Assembly (NCBI GenBank): GCA_028285445.1
Contig: JANQPQ010000015.1
Location: 62,001-126,000 of the forward strand
DNA length: 64,000 nucleotides
Reading direction: 5' to 3'
Source: Cyclobacteriaceae bacterium
Lineage (GTDB): Bacteria; Bacteroidota; Bacteroidia; Cytophagales; Cyclobacteriaceae
Part shown: positions 38,069 to 46,347 of the stretch, in pieces
Numbering within the stretch: position 1 is the first letter of the stretch
Layout: every line of letters starts with the position of its first letter
Notes under the pieces: generated by a model
Database searches by the model: none
Seen by the model: only the letters and a program-made list of their open reading frames with translations
Told to the model about the DNA's origin: nothing
Program-made: the position numbers and the translations under genes

Positions 38069-38701
38069 ATGGATCGATTTAAACTGCTCATATCTGCCGT
38101 ATTCGTACTATTCATATTGGAAAGTGCTGCCCACACTATAGTGCTTTCTTCCTACAAATTGAAGAATGAAAATGACGGCTGGACATTGCATTTTCAGCAA
38201 AAAACAAGGGCACTTAGAGATGCCATCTATGCTGAGCGATCAGATTTGAAAGGCGTAGACCTGAACTCTGATGTTTTTCTTAACGCTACCAGTAGTTTCA
38301 TAACAGAGCATGTTATGCTTCAACACAAGGGAACTCTGTTAAGATTGACACCTAAGCTCATGAAGTATGATGGGCTTAGTTTTAAAGGTCAGTTTACTGT
38401 GGAGGGCTTAGAAAAAGATCCTGACTACTTGTCCATTGCCACATCTGGATTTGACACCCACGAGCACTCCATGAAGATATTCAGCATCTCTATCGGAAAG
38501 GAGAGTTACCTCTATAACTTCAGGCTGGACCAGAAACAAGCATTGTTCTCCTTTGGCTCCAAGCGTTATCTATTAGGAGATGCGGAACCCTCCAATGATA
38601 ACCAATCTTGGCCCTATCTTGCCGGGCTGTTCGCAGTCTTGATAATCTTTGCAGGAACTTTGAATCGTTTTGGGCCGAGGGCAATTTTAAGAGTAGACTG
38701 A
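38069..38701 (+). CDS. Secreted protein with C-terminal membrane helix, DUF6702-like
   Basis: A 210-residue protein from the ATG at 38069 (13 bases after the YHYH stop); an upstream ATG in the same frame lies inside the YHYH gene. Residues 5-22 are a signal peptide and AAHTIVLSSYKL begins the mature part, similar to DUF6702 proteins that start with His after cleavage; this match is tentative. Residues about 180-197 (YLAGLFAVLIIFAGTL) form a C-terminal membrane helix followed by a basic tail. The pairing with the YHYH gene suggests a shared function. Confidence 0.7.
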   Translation: MDRFKLLISAVFVLFILESAAHTIVLSSYKLKNENDGWTLHFQQKTRALRDAIYAERSDLKGVDLNSDVFLNATSSFITEHVMLQHKGTLLRLTPKLMKYDGLSFKGQFTVEGLEKDPDYLSIATSGFDTHEHSMKIFSISIGKESYLYNFRLDQKQALFSFGSKRYLLGDAEPSNDNQSWPYLAGLFAVLIIFAGTLNRFGPRAILRVD

Positions 38702-38940
38702 CCTAATAAGGCTCCCAATCAATCCACAAAAAGCATATAGTAATTAGGATTTTGGGATTTCCTTCTATGGCACAATAAATCATACTGCAGATCACTCCAG
38801 ACGCAATTCCACATGACTGAGTTTCGTTGATTATAAATGGTACTATTTTTGTTAATTTTATAATTATTTATATATAATCATAGATCTACCCCACGGCACA
38901 ACAACTCTATTCCTGGGTAGGTACACTTAACCACAGCAAA

Positions 38941-39492
38941 ATGAAAATGACAGTACTAATTGCTATTGCTACGCTAATGACTTACGGTGCCATAGCCCAA
39001 GAAAATGAATCTAATTTAGATCTCAGGTTAGGATTAGGAACCTCCCTCCTGGGAACTGGTGATTTACAAGCCACTATGATTGAGAATGAAGTCAATTTTA
39101 AATTGAACAACTACTTCGCATTAGGTGGCGGCCTGGGATATGGTAAAAGTAACTATGGTGTATCTGAACAAGCTTCTTTTCTCCAATTGAATTCAAACCT
39201 GTACTTATCTCCGCTAAGCAATAACAGAAGGAATGACTTCAGAATCGGGACTGGAATAACCTGGTACACTATTTCCGATGTCAAATTATCTTGGGTCCAC
39301 TATCTTAATGGCGAGCTTGTTGAGGTTGGATATGAGTTTGACAAACGAAAATCCTTGGGTGCCAACATTGTATTGGAGAACACTTTTTCGATTAACGATA
39401 ATCTTCTATTGGGTATAAAACTCTTCACACAGCCTTATACAAATGGTGATATAAATTCAGGGGTAATGATGAAATTCGGGGTCAGAATCTAG
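38941..39492 (+). CDS. Small outer-membrane beta-barrel protein
   Basis: A 183-residue protein with a signal peptide ending AIAQE. The mature part alternates polar and hydrophobic residues in about eight strands (LDLRLGLGTSLLG, FALGGGLGYGKSNYG, FLQLNSNLYLSPL, FRIGTGITWYT), ending in GVMMKFGVRI, which fits an OmpX/OmpW-like 8-strand barrel. Upstream DNA (38820-38885) is very AT-rich. Function unknown; no obvious operon partner. Confidence 0.75.
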   Translation: MKMTVLIAIATLMTYGAIAQENESNLDLRLGLGTSLLGTGDLQATMIENEVNFKLNNYFALGGGLGYGKSNYGVSEQASFLQLNSNLYLSPLSNNRRNDFRIGTGITWYTISDVKLSWVHYLNGELVEVGYEFDKRKSLGANIVLENTFSINDNLLLGIKLFTQPYTNGDINSGVMMKFGVRI

Positions 39493-39567
39493 AAAATCGA
39501 GCAATATATCGGCTAGTTCAAAGTTCTACATTATTTCTATTTTAGTGGCAGAACCTATTGCTGGCCG

Positions 39568-40059
39568 ATGCCCTACACCCCCCAAGACGGTTTCCCTTAC
39601 TACTTCGATCTGGTAAAAGAAGATGATTTCCGGGGCCTCTTCACCTCAACTTCAACATATGAATTTCTGAATTCAATTGATGAAGAAAAAGCCAGCTACC
39701 GCTATGAGCCCAACAAATGGAGCATAAAGCAAGTGTTAGGACACATCACCGATCACGAAAGAATTAAAATGTTTAGAGCTTTCCAATTGAGCAGAAATGA
39801 CCAGATAGAACTCTGGGGGTATGACCAGGAATTGCTTGTAAACAATGCTCGCTTTGAAGAGTTGACCATGGAGCAGCTACTTACAGACTTTGCTAGCGTA
39901 CGAAGAGCATCGCAGAGTTTCGTTAGTACTTTGTCTGTCGAGCAATTAGCCATTGTTGGTAATGCCCGACAATATGAGATTACGCTTGAAGACTTTCTCA
40001 AGTCGATTATAGGTCATGAGCGGCATCATATTAATGTTTTGAAGCAAAAGTATTTCTAG
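39568..40059 (+). CDS. DinB-like four-helix metal-binding protein
   Basis: A 163-residue member of the DinB/YfiT-like superfamily. The conserved tryptophan region EPNKWSIKQVLGHITDHE carries His59 and His63, and the C-terminal helix IGHERHHINVLKQ carries His150 and His154. Three of these should bind a divalent metal. Members include thiol S-transferases (bacillithiol or mycothiol dependent) and proteins of unknown function. Starts with ATG; single gene, 89 bases before the next. Confidence 0.85.
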   Translation: MPYTPQDGFPYYFDLVKEDDFRGLFTSTSTYEFLNSIDEEKASYRYEPNKWSIKQVLGHITDHERIKMFRAFQLSRNDQIELWGYDQELLVNNARFEELTMEQLLTDFASVRRASQSFVSTLSVEQLAIVGNARQYEITLEDFLKSIIGHERHHINVLKQKYF

Positions 40060-40148
40060 CACCGGCAAGCTTGGCCCCTGATTGCCAGTTTAGATTTAAC
40101 AGCAATATGCCTATCTTGAGAGGAGTTGAACTCAACCAACCCTTAAAA

Positions 40149-41360
40149 ATGAAATCTAAGTATCAAAGTATTGTTTTCCTCTCACTATTTCTTTGGTTAG
40201 CTGTAGCTTGTCAGCCATCTGGTGACAGCCAAACTGCCGAAGCAGATGAGGCCCCGGCGGAAGAAGCAACTGAGGCCGTTGCGGACGAGGCAGCTGAAGC
40301 CGTTGGGGACGAAGCGGAAGTCTCTTCATTTCAGCAATTCCAGGCACTTTTCCAAAATATAACTGGTGACCCTATTTCTAAGGAGCTTAGTGACGAACTA
40401 CTCGGGGGTGGAAATTACAGGCCTGTCAAGGTAATCAACAATCAAACCGATATTTTCATCTATGAGGTGGCAGACTTTTATTTGGCTGAATCTTCTGTGG
40501 TATATACATTCTCAATGGACGGGCAAAGGCTTGACCAGAAAGTTATATTCTCTTCAGAGGGTGGAGAGCTCTACAACTATAACCTGGAAATCACCGGCAT
40601 CAATAGCTTTGAGTTTCGAGGCACTTTAGATTTGTCCCTGTATGATGAGTCCATTTTTGGTGTGATGTCTGAAGAAGAAAAGCAAAGTCTTGAGAAAGAA
40701 AAAGTTGACTACTATCAGGTTGACAGACAGGGTATAATTACCAAACTCTATGCTCCTGATATCGCCGAAATTAATGAAGCCGCTTCAACGCTTAGCAACA
40801 TTGAACAAATATACCTCAACCTTCAACCGGAGGAGCAACGACCATCTGCTTATGGTTCACTGATGAACCACAAAGGAGAAACTAAAGATGGCTTAGCATA
40901 TATCAACGCAGATATTGGTTTTTACCAGTTCGATGTAGCAAATGGCTACCTCTCCTTCAAGTTGAATGCAAGCCAGCCCATAGATGAAGAAACTGCAAGG
41001 CAAATTGTTTACTGGAATCTTGAGGACGGCAGAAAACTCGTGGCGTTAGCTACTCGCGTATGTGCGTTCGTCTGCGAAGGATCGGCAATTGAGTTCTTTT
41101 ACGCGGATGAGAGTAATGCCTTGACTCCAGTAGCCTATAGTGAAATAATTCCTGATTTGGGCATGAAGTCCTGGGCAAAAAACCCTGAAGATGAGATGGT
41201 TTGCGACTATTTTACCGTCCTATACAACTTACCCCAACAAGGAAAAAATATCGAGGTGCAGGTTGAATCTGAATGTTCTTGCTGTGAAATGAAAGGAAAC
41301 TCCGTTACCCTGGAATGGAATAATGGCACATTCACGTTTGGAGAATTCGCTTCGATATAA
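40149..41360 (+). CDS. Lipoprotein of unknown function with Ala/Glu-rich linker
   Basis: 403 residues from the ATG at 40149; the same frame is open upstream from 40071, but only this start places the signal peptide MKSKYQSIVFLSLFLWLAVA first, with lipidated Cys21. Residues about 30-60 are a low-complexity Ala/Glu/Asp linker (EEATEAVADEAAEAV), suited to keep the head away from the outer membrane. The globular part (about 65-403) is rich in aromatic residues; it holds the cysteines CAFVCEG and near the end ECSCCEMKG. I do not recognise the family. The cysteine group could bind a metal or form disulfides. Confidence 0.7.
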   Translation: MKSKYQSIVFLSLFLWLAVACQPSGDSQTAEADEAPAEEATEAVADEAAEAVGDEAEVSSFQQFQALFQNITGDPISKELSDELLGGGNYRPVKVINNQTDIFIYEVADFYLAESSVVYTFSMDGQRLDQKVIFSSEGGELYNYNLEITGINSFEFRGTLDLSLYDESIFGVMSEEEKQSLEKEKVDYYQVDRQGIITKLYAPDIAEINEAASTLSNIEQIYLNLQPEEQRPSAYGSLMNHKGETKDGLAYINADIGFYQFDVANGYLSFKLNASQPIDEETARQIVYWNLEDGRKLVALATRVCAFVCEGSAIEFFYADESNALTPVAYSEIIPDLGMKSWAKNPEDEMVCDYFTVLYNLPQQGKNIEVQVESECSCCEMKGNSVTLEWNNGTFTFGEFASI

Positions 41361-41402
41361 CGCATAGAAATTTGCCGCTTGCTTTCCTAAAAGTCTAAAA
41401 GA

Positions 41403-41972
41403 ATGACAGCCGATAAACTTTTCGAGAGCATTAAACTTGTTGTCCCCCGAGTAGATCTCGATCAAGACCAACTGGACAGTTATTTGAATCATCGAAAAGT
41501 GAGAAAGGGTGAAATGATCCTTTCCGCAGATCAAACCTGCTTACATTACTATTTTGTGAACTCCGGATCGTTTCGCATATACTTCTATAAAGACGGCAAT
41601 GAATACACGCATTGGTTTGCCCTGGAGGGAATTCTATTCACAGAGCTTGAAAGCTACAACTTGGACAAACCCACCAGATATTATGTCGAAGCGTTGGAAG
41701 ACAGTGAAGTGCTTACCATTTCAAAATCGAAAATGAACGAGTTACTTTCAAAGTCGCAAGCTTGGCAAGAGTACGTTCGAATCAATTGGGAGTTTGCCTT
41801 TATTAAACTGTCTGCAGTAATCGCATCCTTTCAAAGTAAAACTGCCAAGGAACGCTACGAAGAATTATATGAGTACAAGGAACTACTGCAAAAAACCACG
41901 CAAAAAGACTTGTCTTCTATGCTGGGTATAACGCAGTACTCCCTAAGCCGCATTAGAAAAGAGAGAAACTGA
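41403..41972 (+). CDS. Crp/Fnr-family transcriptional regulator
   Basis: A 189-residue regulator. The N-terminal cyclic-nucleotide-like beta-roll (about 10-115) includes VRKGEMILSADQTCLHYYFV and GSFRIYFYKDG. The C-terminal helix-turn-helix is short and at the very end (TTQKDLSSMLGITQYSLSRIRKE), a form common in Bacteroidota. The Arg and Glu that bind cAMP in Crp are not evident, so the effector is unknown. It stands 71 bases before the ATC-hydrolase-like gene and may control it. Confidence 0.88.
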   Translation: MTADKLFESIKLVVPRVDLDQDQLDSYLNHRKVRKGEMILSADQTCLHYYFVNSGSFRIYFYKDGNEYTHWFALEGILFTELESYNLDKPTRYYVEALEDSEVLTISKSKMNELLSKSQAWQEYVRINWEFAFIKLSAVIASFQSKTAKERYEELYEYKELLQKTTQKDLSSMLGITQYSLSRIRKERN

Positions 41973-42043
41973 TTTATTGCCATATGGCAAACTTTGCGAG
42001 CCAATGATTACAAACCTTTGCATGGTAACAGACAACACTCACC

Positions 42044-42664
42044 ATGCAAGACGACTCCAACTACTTCGAATACTTCTTCAATCAACTCTTAAATGCCCTG
42101 GAAGAAAAAGTCCCTTTTGGCGTTGACAAAGAAGATATTCGTGTTCTATCTCAGAACTTGATTGATACAAGCATGCCTATGGCTACCGATCAGGCGTCAG
42201 TAAACCACATCAAAACCTGCGCAGTGGTTATTGCCGTATTTCGAGAGCTCCGAAAACGAATGCCCATGGATGAATGCCTTGAAGTCATCCGGTATGCTTT
42301 CGTAGACAGTTTGGGATTCATTACTGAACAAACAGAGCAGTTCCTGGACAAGTCCTCAAATCCTTTTAGCGACATCGTTGCAATTTCCAGACAAAAGGAA
42401 GGTGAGTATGGAGATAGCTTCGAATTCTATCGCAAACGTGATGATGATGAAGCTTACCTACTGGAGGTGAGGAAGTGCTTCTATTGCAAACTACTAACAG
42501 CCAACCATGCTCCAGAGCTCATGCCAATCTTCTGCGATTTCGACACTCTCTGGATGAAAGCTATTAAGCCTGAAAAACATGGCTTCAAATTCGAAAGGCC
42601 AGAAACTATAGGCACTAATGGGGAGGTCTGTAAATTCTACTTTACGAAGGTGGAAAGAGCGTAA
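42044..42664 (+). CDS. L-2-amino-thiazoline-4-carboxylate hydrolase-like protein
   Basis: A 206-residue protein. The C-terminal half fits the ATC-hydrolase-like family: VRKCFYCKL with Cys145/Cys148, PIFCDFDTLW with Cys164, Asp165 and Asp167, then PETIGTNGEVCKFYF with Cys196. The characterised member opens the thiazoline ring to give S-carbamoyl-cysteine on the route to L-cysteine, but most family members are untested. The cysteines and Asp residues here are the conserved ones. It lies between the Crp-like gene and two acetyltransferase genes on the same strand. Confidence 0.75.
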   Translation: MQDDSNYFEYFFNQLLNALEEKVPFGVDKEDIRVLSQNLIDTSMPMATDQASVNHIKTCAVVIAVFRELRKRMPMDECLEVIRYAFVDSLGFITEQTEQFLDKSSNPFSDIVAISRQKEGEYGDSFEFYRKRDDDEAYLLEVRKCFYCKLLTANHAPELMPIFCDFDTLWMKAIKPEKHGFKFERPETIGTNGEVCKFYFTKVERA

Positions 42665-42688
42665 ACGAAGGCCGGGTGTTGATGACAA

Positions 42689-43249
42689 ATGCTATCCAAC
42701 CTATTTTTGGGTGTGAACCTACAACCACATCTTGAAAATAAGCTCCTGCAGATTAGGCCCCTGGAGGAACGTGACTTTGATGACTTGTACAACGTTGCCA
42801 AAGATCCACTGATCTGGGAACAGCACCCAAGTTCGGATAGATATCAGCTACCTGTTTTTACTGAATTCTTTAATCAATCTATAGATTCGCAAGGCGCTCT
42901 GCTGGTAATCAATAAGGCCTCCGGTGTTGCTATCGGCAGTTCAAGGTATAATACGGTGGTCGGCCGCGATGATGCCATTGAGATCGGATGGTCATTTCTA
43001 GCCAGAAAGTATTGGGGCGGAAGATATAATCAATCCATGAAGCAATTGATGATTGAACATGCTTTGGCACATGTTCAAAGTGTTCTATTTGTCATAGGCA
43101 AGGAGAATATCAGGTCTCAAAAGGCTGTGGAGAAAATTGGAGGCATCATAATTCCAATATCAGAACTAGACCCTTCCGTAGAAAAATATCAAATTAATCT
43201 CGTCTACGAGGTAAACCAGAGCAATTGGAGTAAGTTCTTGAACAATTAA
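42689..43249 (+). CDS. GNAT family N-acetyltransferase (RimJ/RimL type)
   Basis: A 186-residue acetyltransferase. RimJ-like opening LLQIRPLEERDFDDLYNVAKD, then GVAIGSSRYN, the EIGWSFLARKYWGGRYN acetyl-CoA-binding region (a looser form of the Q/R-x-x-G-x-G/A loop), and ENIRSQKAVEKIGG at the end, where Asn and Ser contact the cofactor. The substrate could be a ribosomal protein N-terminus, an amino acid or a small amine. It starts 24 bases after the ATC-hydrolase-like gene. Confidence 0.88.
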   Translation: MLSNLFLGVNLQPHLENKLLQIRPLEERDFDDLYNVAKDPLIWEQHPSSDRYQLPVFTEFFNQSIDSQGALLVINKASGVAIGSSRYNTVVGRDDAIEIGWSFLARKYWGGRYNQSMKQLMIEHALAHVQSVLFVIGKENIRSQKAVEKIGGIIIPISELDPSVEKYQINLVYEVNQSNWSKFLNN

Positions 43250-43257
43250 GCCACACC

Positions 43258-43896
43258 ATGGAAGAACTCCCCGATAAGAATATTTTCATGATGTGCCCTG
43301 CTCTTAGGCAGCAGGCAACTAGAAAGCTGCCTGAAGGCTTTCATATCCGAAGCATGCGAAGAGATGAATTTCATATTTGGAAAGCCATGCCCTTTGATGA
43401 TCCCGAAGATGTAAAAGCTTATGATGGTTTTATGGAGGATTTCTACAAAAGCACTTATAGCAGTAAAGCTGATGAGTTCTTCCAGCACACTCAGTTTGTT
43501 TGTAACCAGGAAGATATTCCCGTCGCAACCTGCATGATCTGGAAAGCCTATGATGCCATTAATACTATTCACTGGCTCAAAGTACTTAAGTCCTATGAAG
43601 GCCTGGGAATTGGTAGAGCATTACTCTCTGAACTGATGATTCCGCTTAAAGCGTCAGATTACCCCCTTTACCTCCACACTCAGCCGGAAAGTTTCAGAGC
43701 CATCAAGCTTTATTCAGATTTCGGCTTTAACCTTCTTTCGGGAGAGGAATTTGGTGGGCGAAAGAATCATCTTGATGAATGTCTTACCTATTTGAAAAAG
43801 CAAATGCCCTATGCTGATTTTGAGAATCTGGTCATAAGCCGGGCACCGCAAGAGTTTGTTGACTTGCTAGTGAGTCAAAGCACTATTGAGTTTTGA
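43258..43896 (+). CDS. GNAT family N-acetyltransferase
   Basis: A 212-residue protein, 8 bases after the preceding acetyltransferase, so probably cotranscribed. The cofactor loop YEGLGIGRALL and the following PLYLHTQPESFRAIKLYSDFGF segment are standard GNAT features. The first ~45 residues form an extra arm, and the C-terminal 35 residues extend past the fold. It is not closely related to its neighbour, so this is not a tandem duplication. Convergent with the DUF4199 gene, 4 bases away. Confidence 0.85.
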   Translation: MEELPDKNIFMMCPALRQQATRKLPEGFHIRSMRRDEFHIWKAMPFDDPEDVKAYDGFMEDFYKSTYSSKADEFFQHTQFVCNQEDIPVATCMIWKAYDAINTIHWLKVLKSYEGLGIGRALLSELMIPLKASDYPLYLHTQPESFRAIKLYSDFGFNLLSGEEFGGRKNHLDECLTYLKKQMPYADFENLVISRAPQEFVDLLVSQSTIEF

Positions 43897-43900
43897 GGAA

Positions 43901-44413
43901 TCACTTGCGCAGCACCGCGGAGCAAATAAATGACAACACTATCCCGATAGGAAACACCGTTGCGAACATTACAAATGCCTGGAAGAAACTACTGCGCATA
44001 TAGTCGGGCATATTCTCCCATGCTCCTAGGGCAGCTTGAATTTCTGCCTCACTAGCTCCCTTCTTTATCATGCTCTGTCGGTAGCCTTCTTGAAAGTTCT
44101 CAATAAAGGAAGGGTCTGCCACTTCATATAAAAAGTAGTTAAATATGCCGAAGATCAAAGACGCAATCAGCGTAATCAAAACTCCGGTGCCGGCCGCACG
44201 CCAAAAGGAAATCTTGCCCTCCAGGTGCTTATCTCGCATTTGTTGGGTGCCGAAATAAATGCCCACTCCCATTGCAATAACCATTGCCGAATAGCCAAAA
44301 ACCTCTCCGGCATCATAGTCGATATCTTTACCAACAAGAAAAAAAGGTATAAGAATAAGAGCTGATAAAATAACTCCGGCCAGGCCCCCATATTTGAAAA
44401 GCGTAATTCTCAT
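43901..44413 (-). CDS. DUF4199 family membrane protein
   Basis: A 170-residue protein with four hydrophobic helices: GGLAGVILSALILIPFFL, GYSAMVIAMGVGIYFG, FWRAAGTGVLITLIASLIFG, and FQAFVMFATVFPIGIVLSF. The cytosolic loop between helices 2 and 3 and the long loop before helix 4 (FQEGYRQSMIKKGASEAEIQ) follow the DUF4199 pattern in Bacteroidota. Function unknown. The intergenic region before its ATG carries the repeated CGAAAGTAT site. Confidence 0.85.
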   Translation of the reverse strand: MRITLFKYGGLAGVILSALILIPFFLVGKDIDYDAGEVFGYSAMVIAMGVGIYFGTQQMRDKHLEGKISFWRAAGTGVLITLIASLIFGIFNYFLYEVADPSFIENFQEGYRQSMIKKGASEAEIQAALGAWENMPDYMRSSFFQAFVMFATVFPIGIVLSFICSAVLRK

Positions 44414-44458
44414 GATTTTATTTTTACCTGCAAGCTATCAGCCGAGTCAACTTACGCC

Positions 44459-44519
44459 TTCACCCGAAAGTATGAAATACAGGTATTCACCCGAAAGTAT
44501 GAAATCTTGTATACTTTCG
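44459..44519. promoter_or_regulatory. Repeated CGAAAGTAT operator-like site
   Basis: The 20-base unit ttcacccgaaagtatgaaat occurs twice (44459-44478 and 44486-44505), 27 bases apart, and the core CGAAAGTAT recurs inverted at 44511-44519. The site lies between the divergent DUF4199 gene and the small membrane protein gene at 44555. Three copies of one 9-base core in 55 bases suggest a regulator-binding site acting on one or both genes. Confidence 0.5.
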
Positions 44520-44554
44520 AAATTGCCGTTATTTTCTAATTTCGTCTAACGTCA

Positions 44555-44896
44555 ATGACCACCACTATCCTCAGAATCCTTTTCACCCTGTTCCTGGCGA
44601 TTATGCTATTGGTAGTATCGGCCTGGCTTGGCAGCTTCACCGTTAGCAAAGACGACGGCTTAGCAGGTGGTGCAATTATTTTTTGGTACGCGGTAGGGGG
44701 ATTTGTTGCGGGCATTGTTATTGGCCTAATAGTGCCCCGCTACCTGACGGAGAAGGCACTTCGAGTGGCTACTTTGATTCTGGGCCTATCAGTGATTGTT
44801 ACCTTGGCAATACTTACCACCCGGTTTCAGCAAAGTCAACAAGCAGTTGAATCCACCAAACCACCTCCACAAACTACAAAACCAACTGATAATTAG
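44555..44896 (+). CDS. Small membrane protein, unknown function
   Basis: A 113-residue protein with three predicted helices (ILFTLFLAIMLLVVSAWLG, AIIFWYAVGGFVAGIVIGLIV, VATLILGLSVIVTLAIL) and a Pro/Thr/Gln-rich tail ending TKPTDN. No family recognised. ATG start; it faces the CGAAAGTAT site and is divergent from the DUF4199 gene. Confidence 0.7.
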   Translation: MTTTILRILFTLFLAIMLLVVSAWLGSFTVSKDDGLAGGAIIFWYAVGGFVAGIVIGLIVPRYLTEKALRVATLILGLSVIVTLAILTTRFQQSQQAVESTKPPPQTTKPTDN

Positions 44897-44929
44897 CGTT
44901 CAAAGCGACGAATGCGCAAAACCCATAAT

Positions 44930-45322
44930 TTATTTAAGCGTCGCCAGCCACCAGGTATTGCCTACAATGTCTTTAATTCCTGCACCCCTGGCCCCATAGT
45001 CCTCATCGTATGGCTCCATTAACGATTGAGCCCCATTTTCCATTGCAAGGTGAAAGCGCTTATCGGCATCATCAACATAGATATACATGGCTGCATTCAT
45101 CACTGGAAAGTTGGCTGTAGCATCTGACATCATCACAGTTGCGCCGCCAATAACCACTTGGGCATGACCAATAATATCATCTCCTCGCATTACTCGCTCC
45201 GTTTCTTTCGCATCAAACACCTTTGATAGAAAGTCTATTAGCTTGTCAGCACCTTCAACCACCAAATATGGCATAACCGTTTGGTGGTCGGATGGCCTTT
45301 TCTGATTTACACTTTGATCCAT
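44930..45322 (-). CDS. VOC-superfamily (glyoxalase/PhnB-like) protein
   Basis: A 130-residue protein of two beta-alpha-beta-beta-beta units: VMPYLVVEGADKLIDFLSKVF and GHAQVVIGGATVMMSDA, then AMYIYVDDADKRFHLAMENG and DYGARGAGIKDIVGNTWWLA. The layout matches the PhnB-like group. Possible metal ligands are His53 (GHAQ) and a Glu/Asp in the second half, but the catalytic set cannot be confirmed. It lies 61 bases after the AraC-type gene on the same strand. Confidence 0.85.
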   Translation of the reverse strand: MDQSVNQKRPSDHQTVMPYLVVEGADKLIDFLSKVFDAKETERVMRGDDIIGHAQVVIGGATVMMSDATANFPVMNAAMYIYVDDADKRFHLAMENGAQSLMEPYDEDYGARGAGIKDIVGNTWWLATLK

Positions 45323-45338
45323 AATTGTTCTTTTTGCA

Positions 45339-45346
45339 CAAATCTA
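45339..45346 (-). promoter_or_regulatory. Putative -7 element of the VOC gene
   Basis: On the minus strand, TAGATTTG matches TAnnTTTG and sits 16 bases before the VOC ATG. No well-spaced -33 TTG was found, so this is tentative. Confidence 0.35.
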
Positions 45347-45383
45347 GGTTTATAGGCAAAATGAAAATTGAATAAATCAGACA

Positions 45384-46202
45384 CTAGATTTTTACAAAGC
45401 TGTCAGCAGTATCCTCGAGCTGGTGGTGATATATTTTAGGAGTCATCCCCGAGAAGGACTTGAATTCCCGGATGAAATGGGATTGGTCGCTATAGCCAGC
45501 ATCATAGCCGAGCGAAGTCAACGAAAGCTTCTGGCCGCTCTCTAACAACTTCAGGGTGCTTCTGAAACGCACAATTCTTGAAAACAACTTAGGGCCTAAT
45601 CCAACACTCTGGTTAAATTTTCTATCAAGCTGCCTGGATGAAAGGTTTACATATCGCGCCAGTTGGTCAATATTGCAAGCCCCTTTTTGCATCAGAATTT
45701 GATTTACACTCGCCAGTATTGCTAGCTTTTCCTCAGTTCCTTTTCTCAATCTCTTACTTAAAAAATCACAGACGATTTGCAATCGGTATCTGTCGCTTTC
45801 AGCATTAATTACTTTGTCTTCAAGCTCACATCCTTCAGCCCCAAGTAAATCTCGCAAATTTCGGCTCTCATTAGTTATTTCACTTGAGGGCATGTTAAAG
45901 AGCATCTCAGTGGCGTATGGGTATAGATAAAAGCCAATCATTCCGAACTGGCCTTTGCATTCCAGGTCAGTGAATGTAGTGCATTGGCCTGATAACAGGC
46001 TAACTGGTGACACACTTGCTTTGCCACCACCGGCTGGCAACTCTCTAAATTGATTCTGATAGTGAAATACCAGATTAGGACTGCCGTCTGCAAAGAGCCT
46101 GTAAGGAACGAACTGGCTCTCTGAAAACGAGCCGGAAAGTACCCACATCGCTCTGACAACCGTAGAAAGCTCAATCGGAGGGCTTAGCGTATAATAAATC
46201 AT
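45384..46202 (-). CDS. AraC-family transcriptional regulator
   Basis: A 272-residue regulator. The C-terminal AraC double helix-turn-helix spans about 168-262: CNIDQLARYVNLSSRQLDRKF, then LTSLGYDAGYSDQSHFIREF and FSGMTPKIY. The N-terminal half (about 1-150) is of the DUF6597 type, with PYRLFADGSPNLVFHY, which is often found in AraC-like proteins from Bacteroidota. It points away from the CadC-like gene at 46348 and leads into the VOC gene, its likely target. Confidence 0.9.
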   Translation of the reverse strand: MIYYTLSPPIELSTVVRAMWVLSGSFSESQFVPYRLFADGSPNLVFHYQNQFRELPAGGGKASVSPVSLLSGQCTTFTDLECKGQFGMIGFYLYPYATEMLFNMPSSEITNESRNLRDLLGAEGCELEDKVINAESDRYRLQIVCDFLSKRLRKGTEEKLAILASVNQILMQKGACNIDQLARYVNLSSRQLDRKFNQSVGLGPKLFSRIVRFRSTLKLLESGQKLSLTSLGYDAGYSDQSHFIREFKSFSGMTPKIYHHQLEDTADSFVKI

Positions 46203-46347
46203 CTTTACATCCTGAATATAAGCTTTTTACTTTTGTTGAAGGAAACGAGTAACATTTCTTGTTCTTCATTAGTCTAAGTACCATACCCCCAAGCCAAACT
46301 CACACCAAAATAGTGCGTAATAAATAAGAACCGTATCTTCAAAACCC

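Noticed and set aside
38844-38851. TATTTTTG as the promoter of the beta-barrel gene
   Set aside because: It lies in a very AT-rich stretch, its nearest upstream TTG is only 14 bases away, and chance matches are likely there.
39543-39562. TGGCAG...TTGC as a sigma-54 site before the DinB-like gene
   Set aside because: The distance between GG and GC is one base too long, and the site lies almost on the start codon.
46228-46235. TACTTTTG as a promoter of the CadC-like gene
   Set aside because: It is 113 bases before the start and has no -33 element.
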